Positions 48,663 to 58,285 of a stretch of 64,000 nucleotides of DNA are shown here, piece by piece. The stretch is from contig NZ_VFPA01000003.1 in the NCBI RefSeq assembly GCF_006716445.1, positions 868,001 to 932,000 of the forward strand, in the 5' to 3' direction. The first letter of the stretch is position 1; the number at the start of each line of letters is the position of its first letter. The stretch is from Pseudonocardia kunmingensis (lineage in GTDB: Bacteria > Actinomycetota > Actinomycetes > Mycobacteriales > Pseudonocardiaceae). The translations under genes and the position numbers were made by a program. The notes beneath the pieces were generated by a model. That model ran no database searches. It was not told where the DNA came from and was given only the letters and a program-made list of their open reading frames with translations.

Positions 48663-50057
48663 ATGTCGCGTACCGACGCCATCGCGCGGGCCGCCGGGTA
48701 CGTCGACTCGGGCGCGTTCCGCACCGAGCTGAGCCGGCGGGTCGCACTGCGCACCGAGAGCCAGGACCCGGCCGCGCTCCCGGAGCTGCACCGCTACCTG
48801 ACCGCCGAGATCGGCCCGTCGCTGGACCGCATCGGCGCGCGCTGGCGCGTCGTCGAGAACCCGCTCCCCGGCGGCGGTCCGTTCCTCGTCGGGCACCGGG
48901 ACGAGGACCCGGCGCGGCCCACCGTGCTCGTCTACGGGCACGGTGACGTCGTGCTGGGCCAGCCCGAGCGGTGGCGCGACGGGCTGTCGCCCTGGACCGT
49001 CACCGTCGAGGGCGAGCGCTGGTACGGGCGCGGCACGGCCGACAACAAGGGCCAGCACACCCTCAACCTCGCGGCGCTGGAGCAGGTGCTCGCGGCGAGG
49101 GGCGGGCGGCTGGGCTTCAACCTCAAGGTCCTCGTCGAGACGGGCGAGGAGGCCGGCTCGGCCGGGCTGCGCGAGATGGCCGCCGCCCACGCCGACGAGC
49201 TCGCGGCCGACGTGCTGATCGCCTCCGACGGCCCGCGGCTGGCGGCCGAGCGGCCGACGGTGTTCCTGGGCTCGCGCGGCGCGGTCGGGTTCACGCTGCG
49301 CCTCGATCTGCGCCACGGCACCTACCACTCGGGCAACTGGGGCGGGCTGCTGCGCAACCCCGGCACCGTCCTCGCGAACGCGATCGCGTCGCTCGTGGAC
49401 GGGCGGGGGCTGATCCGCGTGCCCGAGCTGCGGGCCCCCGATATGCCCGAGCCGGTGCGGCGCGCGCTGGCCGACATCACCCCCGGCGGCGGCCCGGACG
49501 ACCCCGCGATCGACGACGGCTGGGGCGAGCCGGGGCTGAGCCCGGCCGAACGCCTCCTGGGCGCCAACGCGCTCGAGGTGCTCGCGTTCACCACCGGCAC
49601 CCCGGACGCGCCCGTCAACGCCATCCCGGCCACCGCGCGGGCGCACTGCCAGCTGAGGTTCGTCGTCGGCACACCCGCCCACGACCTGGCGCGGATCGTG
49701 CGCGAGCACCTCGACGCCCACGGCTTCGACATGGTCGAGGTCGAGGTCGACTTCGCCATGGCGGCCACGCGCGTCGACCCGGACCACCCGTGGGTGCGCT
49801 GGTCGGTGGCGTCGATCGCGCGCACCACCGGCGCACCGCCCGCCGTGCTGCCCAACCTCGGCGGCTCACTGCCCAACGACGTCTTCACCGACGTCATCGG
49901 GGTGCCCACGGTCTGGGTGCCGCACTCCTACCCGGCGTGCGCGCAGCACGGGCCCGACGAGCACCTGCTCGCCCCGATCGCGCGCGAGGGCGCGCAGATC
50001 ATGGCCGGGCTGTTCTGGGACCTCGGCGAGTCCGGGCCCGACGGCCCGCCCGCCTGA
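48663..50057 (+). CDS. M20 family metallopeptidase/amidohydrolase
   Basis: A 464-residue binuclear zinc hydrolase. Metal and catalytic residues: H93 and D95 (VYGHGDVV), bridging D127 (GRGTADNKGQ), general base E162 and E163 (ETGEEAGS), and the late His in PHSYPACAQHGPDEH. The dimerisation domain (about 205-330) includes GSRGAVGFTLRLDLR and HSGNWGG. Close in pattern to M20 peptidases that cleave dipeptides or N-acyl amino acids. ATG start. Followed 22 bp later by an MFS transporter, probably importing its substrate. Confidence 0.88.
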   Translation: MSRTDAIARAAGYVDSGAFRTELSRRVALRTESQDPAALPELHRYLTAEIGPSLDRIGARWRVVENPLPGGGPFLVGHRDEDPARPTVLVYGHGDVVLGQPERWRDGLSPWTVTVEGERWYGRGTADNKGQHTLNLAALEQVLAARGGRLGFNLKVLVETGEEAGSAGLREMAAAHADELAADVLIASDGPRLAAERPTVFLGSRGAVGFTLRLDLRHGTYHSGNWGGLLRNPGTVLANAIASLVDGRGLIRVPELRAPDMPEPVRRALADITPGGGPDDPAIDDGWGEPGLSPAERLLGANALEVLAFTTGTPDAPVNAIPATARAHCQLRFVVGTPAHDLARIVREHLDAHGFDMVEVEVDFAMAATRVDPDHPWVRWSVASIARTTGAPPAVLPNLGGSLPNDVFTDVIGVPTVWVPHSYPACAQHGPDEHLLAPIAREGAQIMAGLFWDLGESGPDGPPA

Positions 50058-50079
50058 CGACAGCGGAAGGGACGCCCGG

Positions 50080-51366
50080 ATGTCGGATGCTCCAGAGTCG
50101 GTGCAGATGACGAAGCAGCCGAGCGCTGCGCGGATCATCACGGCGGCATGCGTGGGCAACGCCCTCGAGTGGTACGACATCGCCGTCTACAGCTACTTCG
50201 CCGTGTACGTCGCGAAGGTGTTCTTCCCCTCGGGCGACCCGACCAGCGCGCTGCTGCTCGCGCTCGGGACGTTCGCCGTGTCGTTCCTGATCCGGCCGCT
50301 CGGCGCGGTCGTCCTCGGCTCCTACGCCGACCGGGCGGGCCGCAAGCCCGCGCTCGCCCTGTCGATCCTGCTGATGGTGCTCGGCACGCTGCTCATCGTC
50401 GTGATGCCCTCCTACGAGACGGTCGGGCTGATCGCGCCGCTCGGGATCCTCGTCGCGCGGCTCATCCAGGGGTTCTCCGCGGGCGGCGAGTTCGGCAGCG
50501 CCACCGCCCTGATGGTCGAGCACCTGCCCGGCAGGCGCGGCTACGCGGCCAGCTGGCAGTTCGCCAGCCAGGCCGCGGCCACGCTGCTGGCCGCGACGCT
50601 CGGCACCGTGCTGACCTCCGCGCTGACCGAGGAGCAGCTGCTGTCGTGGGGCTTCCGGATCCCGTTCGCGATCGGCCTCCTGGTCGGGCCGGTGGGCTGG
50701 TACATCCGGCGGCACGTGCCGGAGGCACCCGAGTTCGCCCGCTCCCGCGCGACCGACCCGGGCCACTCCCCCGGTCGCGTCGTCCTGCGCGAGCAGAAGG
50801 GGCGCGTGCTGCTCACGATCGGCGTGCTCGCCGCGACGACCTGCCTCAACTACCTCATCAGCTACATGCCGACGTTCGCGATCAACAACCTCGGGCTGCC
50901 CGCCTCGACCGGGTTCGCGGGCGTGCTGATCGGCGGGGTCGTGCTGCTGATCGCCACGCCGCTGGCAGGGCACCTCTCCGACCGGTTCGGGCAGATCACG
51001 CTCATGGTGCCGGCCGCGGTGCTGATCCTGGTGCTGATCTACCCGCTGTTCGTGCTGCTCGTCGCGTTCCCGGGGCTGGGCGTGCTGCTCGGCATGCTGG
51101 TCCTGCTCTGCCTGTTCAAGTCCTTCTACTACGGCCCGATGGGCGCGCTCATGGCCAACCTGTTCCCGGCCGAGACCCGGGCCACCGGCATGGCGGTCGG
51201 CTACAACATCGGCGTGGCCGTGTTCGGCGGGTTCACCCCGTTCATCGCCACCTGGCTGATCGCGACCACCGGCAGCGACCTCGCCCCCAGCTTCTGGGTG
51301 ATGACCACGGCGGTCCTGAGCCTGGTCGCCCTGGTGACGATCCGCCGCCGCACGGCCCTGCGCTGA
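50080..51366 (+). CDS. MFS transporter, metabolite:H+ symporter (MHS) family
   Basis: A 428-residue 12-helix transporter: TAACVGNALEWYDIAVYSYFAVYVAKVFFP at the start, the MFS loop 2-3 motif GSYADRAGRKPALALSILLM, GFSAGGEFGSATALMVEHLPGRRGYAASWQF characteristic of MHS symporters (ProP, ShiA, KgtP), and LSDRFGQITLMV in the second half. Substrates of the family are carboxylates, betaines or shikimate. Likely an operon with the M20 hydrolase. Confidence 0.9.
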   Translation: MSDAPESVQMTKQPSAARIITAACVGNALEWYDIAVYSYFAVYVAKVFFPSGDPTSALLLALGTFAVSFLIRPLGAVVLGSYADRAGRKPALALSILLMVLGTLLIVVMPSYETVGLIAPLGILVARLIQGFSAGGEFGSATALMVEHLPGRRGYAASWQFASQAAATLLAATLGTVLTSALTEEQLLSWGFRIPFAIGLLVGPVGWYIRRHVPEAPEFARSRATDPGHSPGRVVLREQKGRVLLTIGVLAATTCLNYLISYMPTFAINNLGLPASTGFAGVLIGGVVLLIATPLAGHLSDRFGQITLMVPAAVLILVLIYPLFVLLVAFPGLGVLLGMLVLLCLFKSFYYGPMGALMANLFPAETRATGMAVGYNIGVAVFGGFTPFIATWLIATTGSDLAPSFWVMTTAVLSLVALVTIRRRTALR

Positions 51367-51463
51367 CCCGCCCCGGGCGGAGTGACCGACCCGCCCGGCA
51401 TTGATATCACCATTGAACATAGGGTCGGCACGCCTCATTCGAGCCGACCCCAGGAGTTCTGTC

Positions 51464-52871
<1,408 letters not shown>

Positions 52872-52888
<17 letters not shown>

Positions 52889-53639
52889 GCTTCACCGGGG
52901 GCAGGGGGTCCCGGTCGGGGAGTCCCCGCCGGGACAGCACCTCGGCGACGATCCCCTGCATCGCGTCGCGGGCGGCGTCGGCGTCGCCCGCGACGACGGC
53001 CGCGGCCACTGCCCGGTGCCCCTGCAGCGCCTCCGGGCGGGGCCGCGCCGGCATGAGGCGGTTCACGGTGCGCCCGGTGAGCACCTCGGCGACGACGTCG
53101 GCGAGGGCGGCGAACATCTCGTTGCCCGAGCCGCGCAGCACCAGCCCGTGGAACGCGATGTCCTGCTCGAGGAACGTGTCGAGGTCGCCGGCCTCGCCGG
53201 AGATCGTCATCGCGGCGGCCAGGTCGGCGAGTCGCTCGCGCTGCTCGGATGTGGCGTGATGGGCGGCGGCCGCCGACGCGGGCGGCTCCACCGCGGCGCG
53301 CAGCGCGGTGAGCGAATGCAGCTGCTCCTGCCGGCCACGACCGGCCAGCCGCCAGCGGACCACCCGTGGGTCGAACACGTTCCACTGCTCGCGGGGCTGG
53401 ACCCTGATGCCGACCCGGCGCCTGCCGGTGGCGAGCCCCATCGACTCCAGCACCCGCACCGCCTCCCGCGCCACCGTGCGCGAGACCTCGAAGCGGGCCT
53501 CGATCCGGTCGAGGGTGAGCACGGCGCCCGGTGGGAGGTCGCCCGCGGCGATGGCCGGACCCAGCACGTCGAGGACGCGGTCGTGCAGCGTGGTCGGCCG
53601 CCCGGCCGCCACCGCGGGATCGACCCCGAGCGCGCTCAT
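52872..53639 (-). CDS. FCD-type GntR transcriptional regulator (FadR family)
   Basis: A 255-residue regulator. GntR winged helix: HDRVLDVLGPAIAAGDLPPGAVLTLDRIEARFEVSRTVAREAVRVLESMGLATGRRRVGIRV. FCD ligand domain (about 95-235) with metal/ligand-site candidates in FLEQDIAFHGLVLRGSGN and HRAVAAAVVAGDADAARDAM. Members often sense sugar acids, and the gene converges on a GntP permease. Divergent from a P450 gene with a perfect palindrome between, so it may also regulate that. Confidence 0.88.
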
Positions 53640-53725
53640 GCGGGCAGGGTAATGGGGAAGGGGGACCGACTCGACCGGCTGCGACGGGCCCCCACGCGGG
53701 TCGGACGGGTGCCGTGACGCCATGC

Positions 53726-53744
53726 TTGGCACCACCGGTGCCAA
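53726..53744. promoter_or_regulatory. 19-bp perfect palindrome between GntR and P450 genes
   Basis: TTGGCACCACCGGTGCCAA: arms TTGGCACC/GGTGCCAA around ACC. It lies 87 bp upstream of the regulator start and 7 bp before the P450 -35 element. Shape and position fit a GntR-type operator acting on both divergent promoters. Confidence 0.7.
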
Positions 53745-53750
53745 CTGTGC

Positions 53751-53779
53751 TTGACGCGGCATCATCGTGGTGCCATTCT
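53751..53779 (+). promoter_or_regulatory. Promoter of the P450 gene
   Basis: -35 TTGACG (53751-53756), 17-bp spacer, -10 CATTCT (53774-53779). The ATG at 53787 is 7 nt past the -10, so the transcript is probably leaderless. Confidence 0.7.
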
Positions 53780-53786
53780 GGCTCAC

Positions 53787-55007
53787 ATGGACGCGACGGC
53801 CGCTGGGCCCCTGCACACCCTCACCGCGATGCCGGCGGCACGTCAGGCCGGCTGCCCCTTCGACCCGCCCGCCGAACTGCTCGACGCCCGCGAGCACGGC
53901 CCGCTCAGCCGCTACCCCTTCCCCGACGGCCACCAGGGATGGCTGGTCACCGGGTACGACCTGGTCCGGGCGGTCCTGTCGGACCCGCGGTTCAGCTCGC
54001 GCAAGGAGTTCATGCTCCACCACCCGCTCATCGACTACACCGGAGCCGAGGTCCCTCCGGCGCCGCCCGGCGAGTTCCTCCTCATGGACGAGCCGCAGCA
54101 CAGCCGCTACCGGAAGCCGCTGGTCGGCAGGTTCACCGTGCGGCGGATGCGACAGCTCACCGAGCGCGTCGAGCAGATCACCACCGAGCACCTGGACGCC
54201 ATGGAGGAGGCCGGGCCGCCCGCGGACCTGGTGACCGCGTACGCCACGCCCATCCCCGCCATCATGATCTGCGAGCTGCTCGGCGTCCCGTACGCGGACC
54301 GGGACGCCTTCCAGGAGCAGGTCGGGTCGTTCATGAGCGGCGAGACCAGCGACGAGGACCTGATCGCGGCCTACACCGCGGTCCAGCAGTACCTCGCGGA
54401 GCTGGTGGCCGCCAAGCGCGCGCACCCCACCGACGACGTCCTCAGCGACCTCACCGACAGCGACCTCACCGACGAGGAGCTGCGGGGGATGAGCCTGATC
54501 CTGCTGGCGGCCGGGCTCGACACCACCGCGAACATGCTGGCCTTGGGCACCTTCGCGCTCCTGCGCAACCCCGCGCAGCTGGCCGCCCTGCGGGGCGATC
54601 CCGCGCTCGCGGACGGGGCCGTGGAGGAGCTGCTGCGGTACCTGAGCGTCGCCAAGACGTTCCTGCGAGTGGCGCTGGAGGACGTGGAGCTCGGCGGCCA
54701 GACCATCACGGCCGGTACCGCCGTCATCCTGTCGCTGAACACCGCCAACCGCGACCCCGAGCGCTTCTCCGACCCGCACGTGCTCGACCTCGCCCGGCGG
54801 GACGGCGGGCACCTGGCCTTCGGCCACGGCATTCACCAGTGCCTGGGCCAGCAGCTGGCCCGCGTCGAGATGCGGGTCGCGTTCCCCGCGCTCGTCAACC
54901 GCTTCCCCACGCTGCGCCTGGCCGTGCCGGCCGACGAGGTCGCCCTGCGCCCGGAGACCGCGGACATCGTCGGCGTGAAGAGCCTCCCGGTCACCTGGGA
55001 CGCGTGA
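53787..55007 (+). CDS. Cytochrome P450 (CYP105/107-like soluble actinobacterial type)
   Basis: A 406-residue haem monooxygenase. I-helix oxygen-activation motif AAGLDTT (241-247), K-helix ExxR E281-R284, PERF-type NRDPERF (321-327) and haem-binding FGHGIHQCLGQQLAR with ligand C352. N-terminal half has HSRYRKPLVGRFTVRRM (C-helix WxxxR-like variant). Soluble, needs ferredoxin and reductase, neither of which is adjacent. Substrate unknown. Its stop lies 3 bp from the stop of the convergent glycerol kinase. Confidence 0.92.
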   Translation: MDATAAGPLHTLTAMPAARQAGCPFDPPAELLDAREHGPLSRYPFPDGHQGWLVTGYDLVRAVLSDPRFSSRKEFMLHHPLIDYTGAEVPPAPPGEFLLMDEPQHSRYRKPLVGRFTVRRMRQLTERVEQITTEHLDAMEEAGPPADLVTAYATPIPAIMICELLGVPYADRDAFQEQVGSFMSGETSDEDLIAAYTAVQQYLAELVAAKRAHPTDDVLSDLTDSDLTDEELRGMSLILLAAGLDTTANMLALGTFALLRNPAQLAALRGDPALADGAVEELLRYLSVAKTFLRVALEDVELGGQTITAGTAVILSLNTANRDPERFSDPHVLDLARRDGGHLAFGHGIHQCLGQQLARVEMRVAFPALVNRFPTLRLAVPADEVALRPETADIVGVKSLPVTWDA

Positions 55008-55010
55008 CCC

Positions 55011-56504
55011 TCAGTCGGCGGGGCTCTGCACCCACCCGTAGCTGCGGTCGACGGCCCGGCCCCAGTTCTCGTGCTCGCGGCGGCGCAGGGCCTCGTCCAT
55101 CCTGGGCTCCCAGGCCGCGGCGCGGTGCCAGTTGGCGCGCAGCACCTCCAGGTCGGGCCAGTGCCCGACCGCGAGGCCCGCGGCGTAGGCCGCCCCGAGC
55201 GACACCGCCTCGGAACCGAGGGGCCGCTCGACCGGCACGTCCAGGACGTCGGCGACGAACTGCATGAGCAGGTGGTTGGCGGTCATGCCGCCGTCGACCT
55301 TGAGCCGGGTGACCGGGACGCCGGAGTCGGCGTTCATCGCGTCGACGACCTCGCGGGTCTGCCAGCCGGTGGCCTCCAGCACCGCGCGGGCGAGGTGGCC
55401 CCGGTTGATGAAGGACGTGAGCCCGACCATCACGCCGCGCGCGTCGGGGTGCCAGCGCGGCGAGTACAGCCCGGAGAACGCCGGCACGATGTAGCAGCCA
55501 CCGTTGTCGGCGACGGTGCTCGCGAGGGTCTCGATCTGCGCGGCCGTGCCGATCATCCCCAGCGAGTCGCGGAACCACTGCACGAGCGAGCCGGTCACCG
55601 CGATCGCGCCCTCCAGCGCGTACACCGGCGAGTCGCCGAGCACGTAACCCACGGTCGGGATGAGCCCGTGCGTCGACTCGGCGAGCTGCGGGCCGGTGTT
55701 CATCAGCAGGAAGGCGCCGGTGCCGTAGGTGCACTTGATCTCGCCGGGCGAGAAGCAGGCCTGCCCGACGAGCGCGGCCTGCTGGTCCCCGAGCGCCCCC
55801 GCCACCGGCACGCCCGGGAGCACGGTGGTGCAGGTGCCGTAGACCTCGGCGTTGGGGCGGATCTCGGGCAGCATCCGGCGCGGGACCGCCAGCACCTCGA
55901 GCAGCGCGTCCGACCACTCGAGGGTGCGGACGTCCATCAGCATCGTGCGGCTCGCGTTGGTGACGTCGGTGACGTGGCGGCCGGTCAACCGCCAGATCAG
56001 CCAGCTCTCCATGGTGCCGAACAGGACGTCGCCCGCCTCCGCGCCCTCGCGCGCGCCGGGCACGTGGTCGAGCAGCCAGCGCAGCCGTGGCCCGGCGAAG
56101 TAGGTGGCCGGCGGCAGGCCGCACACCTCCTTGATCAACGGCGCGTGCCCGTCCTCCACCAGCCGGGACACGATGCCGTCGGTGCGGGTGTCCTGCCAGG
56201 TGATCGCGCGCGCGAGCGGCACGCCCGTGTGGCGGTTCCAGATGACGGTGGTCTCGCGCTGGTTGGCGATGCCGAGCGCGACGAGGTGCTCCGGACCGAG
56301 CCCGGCGCTGCGCAGCGCGGCCGGGACGACGCGCGTGACGTTGCGCCAGATCTCCGCGGCGTCGTGCTCGACGAGCCCGGGCCGCGGGTAGTGCTGGCGG
56401 TGCTCGCGCTGGGCCACGGCGAGCATCCGCCCGGACCGGTTGAACAGCAGGCACCGGGTGGAGGTGGTGCCCTGGTCGATGGCGGCGACGACCCGCTCAC
56501 TCAT
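55011..56504 (-). CDS. glpK: Glycerol kinase, copy 1
   Basis: A 497-residue FGGY kinase phosphorylating glycerol to sn-glycerol 3-phosphate. N-terminal AAIDQGTTSTRCLLFNRSG (phosphate 1 loop), GIANQRETTVIWNRHTG, AITWQDTRTD, GLPPATYFAGPRLRWLLD, CTYGTGAFLLMNTG (adenosine-side) and the FGGY signature region KVDGGMTANHLLMQF. Diverges from copy 2 at 58.3 kb along its whole length, so it is a paralogue, not a recent duplicate. Reads leftward, immediately downstream of the IclR regulator gene (34-bp gap). Confidence 0.9.
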   Translation of the reverse strand: MSERVVAAIDQGTTSTRCLLFNRSGRMLAVAQREHRQHYPRPGLVEHDAAEIWRNVTRVVPAALRSAGLGPEHLVALGIANQRETTVIWNRHTGVPLARAITWQDTRTDGIVSRLVEDGHAPLIKEVCGLPPATYFAGPRLRWLLDHVPGAREGAEAGDVLFGTMESWLIWRLTGRHVTDVTNASRTMLMDVRTLEWSDALLEVLAVPRRMLPEIRPNAEVYGTCTTVLPGVPVAGALGDQQAALVGQACFSPGEIKCTYGTGAFLLMNTGPQLAESTHGLIPTVGYVLGDSPVYALEGAIAVTGSLVQWFRDSLGMIGTAAQIETLASTVADNGGCYIVPAFSGLYSPRWHPDARGVMVGLTSFINRGHLARAVLEATGWQTREVVDAMNADSGVPVTRLKVDGGMTANHLLMQFVADVLDVPVERPLGSEAVSLGAAYAAGLAVGHWPDLEVLRANWHRAAAWEPRMDEALRRREHENWGRAVDRSYGWVQSPAD

Positions 56505-56538
56505 GCCCGCGGCCCCCGCCCTTGCAACAACGGGGTCC

Positions 56539-57303
56539 TCACGGGCTCGCCACCAGCGCCGCCGAGATCTCCCGCGCCGCCCCCACCAGCTGCTCGGCCA
56601 GCCACGGGCGCAGCTCGCCGCCGAGGCCGTAGAGCTCCTCGACCGGCCCGACCACCCCGAGGGCCCCGACGACGATGCCGCCGCTGGCCCGCAGCGGCGC
56701 GGCCGCGGCCCCCGTGCCGGGCTCGTACTCCCCCGTCTCGCTCGCCCAGCCCCTCCTCCGGGCCAGGGCCAGCTGCGCCTCCAGCGCGGCGACCGTGACG
56801 CAGGTGCGGCCGGTCCAGCCCTGCAGGTCCAGGTCGCGCGCCGGTGGCGTGGCGACCGGCGCGAACGCGAGCAGGCACTTGCCGAGCGCGGTGGCGTGCA
56901 GCGGCTGCTCCTCGCCGGTGCGGATCCGCTGGTGCGAACCGTCGGGCCGGAACACGTGGTGCACCAGCCGGACCGCGCCCGCCGCGGCGACGCCGAGGTG
57001 CACGGCGAGCCCGCTGCTGCCGGCGAGCGAGTCGGCCCAGTTCATGGCGCGACCGCGCAGGTCGTGCCGGTCCCAGCCGCCGCTGCCCAGCTCGCGCAGT
57101 GCGGAGCCGAGCCGGTAGCGGGCCGAGGCGAGGTCCTGGTCGACGAACCCGACGTCGCGCAGCGTGCGCACGATCCCGTGCGCGGTGGGCCGCGGCAGTC
57201 CCAACGCCGCGGCGATCTCGTTCAGCCCCAGCGGGCGGTCGACGCTGCCCAGCAGCCGAAGCATCGCCGCCGCCCGTTCGATCGACTGGATGGAGCCCGG
57301 CAC
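56539..57303 (-). CDS. IclR family transcriptional regulator of the glycerol locus
   Basis: A 254-residue regulator: winged helix SIQSIERAAAMLRLLGSVDRPLGLNEIAAALGLPRPTAHGIVRTLRDVGFVDQD, then the IclR effector domain with LHATALGKCLLAFAP, the conserved TALGK segment, and RGWASETGEYEPGTGAAAAPL. GTG at 57303 gives a standard N-terminus; the longer frame reads through the promoter. Divergent from glpF and upstream of glpK copy 1, so it probably controls both arms in response to glycerol or glycerol 3-phosphate. Confidence 0.88.
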   Translation of the reverse strand: MPGSIQSIERAAAMLRLLGSVDRPLGLNEIAAALGLPRPTAHGIVRTLRDVGFVDQDLASARYRLGSALRELGSGGWDRHDLRGRAMNWADSLAGSSGLAVHLGVAAAGAVRLVHHVFRPDGSHQRIRTGEEQPLHATALGKCLLAFAPVATPPARDLDLQGWTGRTCVTVAALEAQLALARRRGWASETGEYEPGTGAAAAPLRASGGIVVGALGVVGPVEELYGLGGELRPWLAEQLVGAAREISAALVASP

Positions 57304-57345
57304 GCCGTGGACTCTACGGCGTATGTGAGGTGCGTCCGACCGGCG

Positions 57346-57399
57346 GTTCGACAATGCCGAACGACGAGCGTTGACCACGCCGCTCCTCCTTCCTAGCGT
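57346..57399 (+). promoter_or_regulatory. glpF promoter with IclR-type palindrome
   Basis: GTTCGACAATGCCGAAC (57346-57362) is a 17-bp interrupted palindrome resembling IclR operators. It is followed by -35 TTGACC (57371-57376), a 17-bp spacer and -10 TAGCGT (57394-57399). The palindrome sits just upstream of the -35, compatible with activation or repression by the divergent IclR protein. Confidence 0.7.
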
Positions 57400-57442
57400 C
57401 CGCGGTATCCGCTGCACAGCGGGGCACACAGGGAGGACTTCG

Positions 57443-58255
57443 ATGGCGAAGAACTCGTACGTCGGGGAGCTCTGGGCCGAGTTCTTCGGCACCATGATCC
57501 TCATCTTGTTCGGCGTCGGCGTGGTGGCGCAGGTCGTCACCACACCGGACGGAAGCCTGGGCGACCACGACTCGATCGCGTGGGCCTGGGGTATCGGCGT
57601 GATCCTCGGCATCTACGTCTCGGGACGCCTGTCCGGCGGGCACATCAACCCGGCCGTGACGATCGCGTTCGCCGTGTTCCAGGGGTTCCCGTGGCGCAAG
57701 GTCGGGCCCTACATCCTCGCGCAGACCGCGGGCGCGTTCGTCGCCGCGCTGATCGTGCGCTTCACCTACGCCGACCTGATCGCCAAGGTCGACCCGCAGC
57801 ACACCATCGACTCGCAGGGCATCTTCTCCACGCTGCCGGGCAACGGCGTGGACGGCGTCGGGATCCCCACCGCGTTCCTCGACCAGATCGTCGGCACGGC
57901 GATCCTGCTCTTCGTCGTCTGCGCCCTCGTCCACGTGCGCAACAACCCGCCGCTGTCGAACCTGGCGCCGGTGGTGATCGGCCTGCTCGTCGTCGGCATC
58001 GGCATGGCCTGGGGCGCGAACGCGGGCTACGCGATCAACCCGGCCCGCGACTTCGGGCCGCGGCTCGCGTCGTTCATCACCGGCTACGAGACCGCGTGGC
58101 TGGACCAGAACGGCGTCGTCTACTTCTGGCTACCCATCGTCGCGCCGATCATCGGCGGCCTGATCGGCACCGCCCTGTTCAAGTACCTCATCGCCCCCTA
58201 CCTCCCCGCGGACGAGACGGCACCCCAGCCCGTCGGCCGCGACATCCCCCAGTAG
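57443..58255 (+). CDS. glpF: Glycerol facilitator (aquaglyceroporin)
   Basis: A 270-residue MIP-family channel with six helices and two NPA half-helices: GGHINPAVT (N69) and AGYAINPARDFGPR (N199). The Asp after the second NPA-Arg (D203) marks glycerol facilitators against water-only channels. ATG start with GGAGG upstream; an upstream in-frame start is rejected since it lies within the untranslated leader. First gene of a glpF-glpK-glpD operon. Confidence 0.93.
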   Translation: MAKNSYVGELWAEFFGTMILILFGVGVVAQVVTTPDGSLGDHDSIAWAWGIGVILGIYVSGRLSGGHINPAVTIAFAVFQGFPWRKVGPYILAQTAGAFVAALIVRFTYADLIAKVDPQHTIDSQGIFSTLPGNGVDGVGIPTAFLDQIVGTAILLFVVCALVHVRNNPPLSNLAPVVIGLLVVGIGMAWGANAGYAINPARDFGPRLASFITGYETAWLDQNGVVYFWLPIVAPIIGGLIGTALFKYLIAPYLPADETAPQPVGRDIPQ

Positions 58256-58285
58256 ATCCGCCAACAGACGTCGAGGGAGACATCC

